Shown piece after piece: positions 62,348-64,000 of a stretch of DNA of 64,000 bases. This DNA is from Bacillota bacterium. Its GTDB lineage: Bacteria > Bacillota > Clostridia > Acetivibrionales > DTU013. The stretch covers positions 124,001 to 188,000 of the forward strand of contig JAEZRE010000018.1 in NCBI GenBank assembly GCA_023412915.1, read 5' to 3'. The first letter of the stretch is position 1. Each line of letters begins with the position of its first letter. The translations under genes and the position numbers were made by a program. The notes below the pieces were generated by a model. That model had not been told where the DNA came from and ran no database searches. It was given only the letters and a program-made list of their open reading frames with translations.

Positions 62348-62359
62348 TTTGTCGTCAAA
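62348..62359. promoter_or_regulatory. Weak Spo0A-box-like site upstream of spoIIGA
   Basis: TTTGTCGTCAAA resembles the 0A box (TTTGTCGAA core TGTCGAA) with one mismatch in the core. spoIIGA is Spo0A-activated in Bacillus, so a site is expected in this 332-nt gap; the evidence is suggestive only. A TGTACCCGATCGGTACGG palindrome at about 62507-62524 is the only other structure. Confidence 0.25.
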
Positions 62360-62575
62360 TTTTCATATTTCTACAGTATCATATGACACAAAAATAAACA
62401 GGCTTGAAATATAATCTGAGTTGTACAAATGATGCAATACACGGTTCAAATATTTAATCATAAAAGTACAGGCATACGAATATATGTAAAATAGGGGAAG
62501 CCTGACTTGTACCCGATCGGTACGGGAATACCAGCCGGACCTTTGGGGTGCTGCGACCGGTGTGTGAGGTAAAAC

Positions 62576-63481
62576 GTGGAGATCTATCTGGATATCATTG
62601 TCCTTGAGAATATAGTAATCAATTATCTGATCCTTTTGGTAACCGCAAAATTTTCAAAGAACAGATCAAGCAATTTACGCCTTCTGCTTGGCGCCGTGCT
62701 CGGCGCCGCATATCTTTCCGCAATGCTGCTTCTGCCCGAAATGAAGATATACACGACTTTGCTGTCAAAATGCCTGCTTTCTTTTGCAATGATAGCAGTG
62801 ACGTTCCATTTTAAGAAGCTGTCCGAATTCCTGAAAACGCTGCTTATTTTCTATGCGTCGACTTTTATATTTGCCGGCGCCGGTTTTGCGCTTATGTTTT
62901 TCAACCAGGATTGGGGGATACTGCGTAACGGCGTTATGGTCACGCCCCTGTCCTTCTTCAATACCTCCTGGGCTGAATTGCTGCTTGCGCTGGCAGTTAC
63001 GCTTATTATACTGCGCGTCATCTGGGACATGATTCAGAACCGTTTTATCAGGGAAAAGCTCCTGGTCCTCCTGCGCATTACCTTTGACAAAAAGGCTATA
63101 GAACTGTCCGCCCTTGTCGATACGGGAAATTCTCTACACGACCCGCTTACCAATATGCCCGTGGTAGTGGTGGAGTTTTCGGCGATAAGCGAGCTTTTGC
63201 CCGAGGATATAAGGGGGATTTTCGAAAAGGAACCTGATATGGACCTTAATGCAGTTACGACTACCATATCCTGCTCCGATTGGTTTTCAAGATTCAGGCT
63301 GATCCCGTTTACATCACTTGGGAAGGAGAATGGCATGCTGATAGGGTTCAGGCCCGATTATATCGAGATAGGAAGCGAAAACGAAAAGAAAGGCGTCCGT
63401 GATGTGATTGTAGGTATTTATAATAAAGCGTTATCAAGGAATGAAAAATACCGCGCTTTGGTAAACCCCGAACTTATGTGA
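62576..63481 (+). CDS. spoIIGA: SpoIIGA sigma-E processing peptidase
   Basis: 301 aa. Five TM segments in the first 160 residues, then an aspartyl-protease-like domain with ALVDTGNSLHDPLTN (catalytic Asp in DTGN). GTG start after GAGGT. Cleaves pro-sigma-E; its substrate gene follows at 63508. Confidence 0.93.
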   Translation: MEIYLDIIVLENIVINYLILLVTAKFSKNRSSNLRLLLGAVLGAAYLSAMLLLPEMKIYTTLLSKCLLSFAMIAVTFHFKKLSEFLKTLLIFYASTFIFAGAGFALMFFNQDWGILRNGVMVTPLSFFNTSWAELLLALAVTLIILRVIWDMIQNRFIREKLLVLLRITFDKKAIELSALVDTGNSLHDPLTNMPVVVVEFSAISELLPEDIRGIFEKEPDMDLNAVTTTISCSDWFSRFRLIPFTSLGKENGMLIGFRPDYIEIGSENEKKGVRDVIVGIYNKALSRNEKYRALVNPELM

Positions 63482-63507
63482 ACAACACAGCGAAAGGAGA
63501 TTTTTGA

Positions 63508-64000
63508 ATGGGCATTTTTATGAAGGTAAAGCTGTTTTTGAGGATCAGGTACCTGAACTTTTTGAGAAGGTTCAATGCCGACAGGAGCTATCCTGTTCAT
63601 TATATAGGGGGGAGTGAAGCGCTTCCGCCGCCGCTCAGCACGGACGAGGAGACATATCTGCTTTCCAGGCTCGAGGAGCAGGATTACGGAGTGAAAAGCA
63701 TCCTGATAGAACGCAATTTGCGGTTGGTCGTTTATATCGCGCGCAAGTTCGAAAACACGGGAGTCGGAGTGGAGGACCTTGTTTCGATTGGCACGATAGG
63801 TCTTATCAAGGCGATAAATACCTTCAACCCGTCAAAGAATATCAAGCTGGCAACCTATGCGTCCAGGTGCATCGAAAATGAAATATTGATGTACCTTAGG
63901 AGAAATAACAAGATAAAGACCGAAATTTCGATCGACGAGCCTCTGAATGTCGACTGGGACGGGAACGAGCTGCTGCTTTCAGATATACTTGGCACCGAAA
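63508..64000 (+). CDS. sigE: Sporulation sigma factor SigE precursor (partial)
   Basis: 164 codons reach the window edge. Pro-sequence (MGIFMKVKLFLRIRYLNFLRR ... ) ends before HYIGGSEALPPPLS, the SpoIIGA processing zone; region 2 follows with RNLRLVVYIARKFENTG, SIGTIGLIKAINTF, ATYASRCIENEILMYLRR. AAAGGAG 7 nt ahead of the ATG. Confidence 0.97.
   Translation, partial: MGIFMKVKLFLRIRYLNFLRRFNADRSYPVHYIGGSEALPPPLSTDEETYLLSRLEEQDYGVKSILIERNLRLVVYIARKFENTGVGVEDLVSIGTIGLIKAINTFNPSKNIKLATYASRCIENEILMYLRRNNKIKTEISIDEPLNVDWDGNELLLSDILGTE

Overview
The window comes from a spore-forming anaerobic member of the Clostridia (Bacillota). The evidence is a spoIIGA-sigE pair following ftsA-ftsZ, a Spo0E-like phosphatase, DegS/DegU, an Agr quorum-sensing locus, ferredoxin-dependent 2-oxoacid oxidoreductase, rubrerythrin, strong AGGAGG-type ribosome binding sites, and several TTG/GTG starts. 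Base composition is moderate in most genes and clearly AT-rich in the acetyltransferase near 53.2-53.6 kb and in parts of the intergenic DNA.

Region 1 (1-2180): the 5' three quarters of an ABC-F ATPase on the minus strand, with a long leader carrying a six-codon upstream ORF and a strong intrinsic terminator, an architecture expected of antibiotic-responsive attenuation. Region 2 (2181-22450): a large carbohydrate island. It opens with a YesM/YesN-type kinase and regulator coupled to a solute-binding lipoprotein (a likely sensing module), then a paralogous binding protein with two ABC permeases but no ATPase, then a run of enzymes: two divergent L-fucose-isomerase-fold proteins, a GHL6-type glycosidase, an apiosidase-like glycosidase, an SDR, a SIS-domain sugar-phosphate isomerase, a zinc dehydrogenase, a SAF-domain oxidoreductase, an FGGY kinase and an RpiR regulator. 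The glycosidases have no signal peptide, so glycosides seem to be imported and split inside the cell. I cannot name the substrate; this is the best candidate for an undescribed pathway.

Region 3 (22445-35300): housekeeping and anaerobic metabolism: apgM, a secreted protein of unknown function, tcdA, a MinD-like ATPase, a four-subunit 2-oxoacid:ferredoxin oxidoreductase (korDABC-type), an aldo/keto reductase with Fe-S motifs, YmaF, rubrerythrin, a CapA-like protein, a YgiT zinc finger, bioY with a clear BirA operator, a Spo0E-like protein and tRNA-Ala(CGC). Region 4 (35358-44670): an FtsX-type permease fragment, a PiT phosphate transporter with its PhoU-like partner, a stand-alone murG, a convergent agr locus (agrBD facing agrA-agrC), a frameshifted amidase remnant, tRNA-Lys(CTT) and degS-degU. 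Region 5 (44808-50808): a Tad/Flp pilus operon whose CpaE-like ATPase carries a full receiver domain.

Region 6 (51078-57471): a homocysteine methyltransferase family gene, a decayed IS3-family element with an AT-rich GNAT gene inside it, an RlmI-like methyltransferase, a 207-bp imperfect palindrome, and an LTA-synthase-like enzyme. Region 7 (57538-64000): the distal division/sporulation cluster murA(5'-truncated)-ftsQ-sbp-ftsA-ftsZ, then spoIIGA and the 5' part of sigE. The usual upstream dcw genes are absent; the murA reading frame starts about 100 residues late, which suggests a rearrangement breakpoint there.
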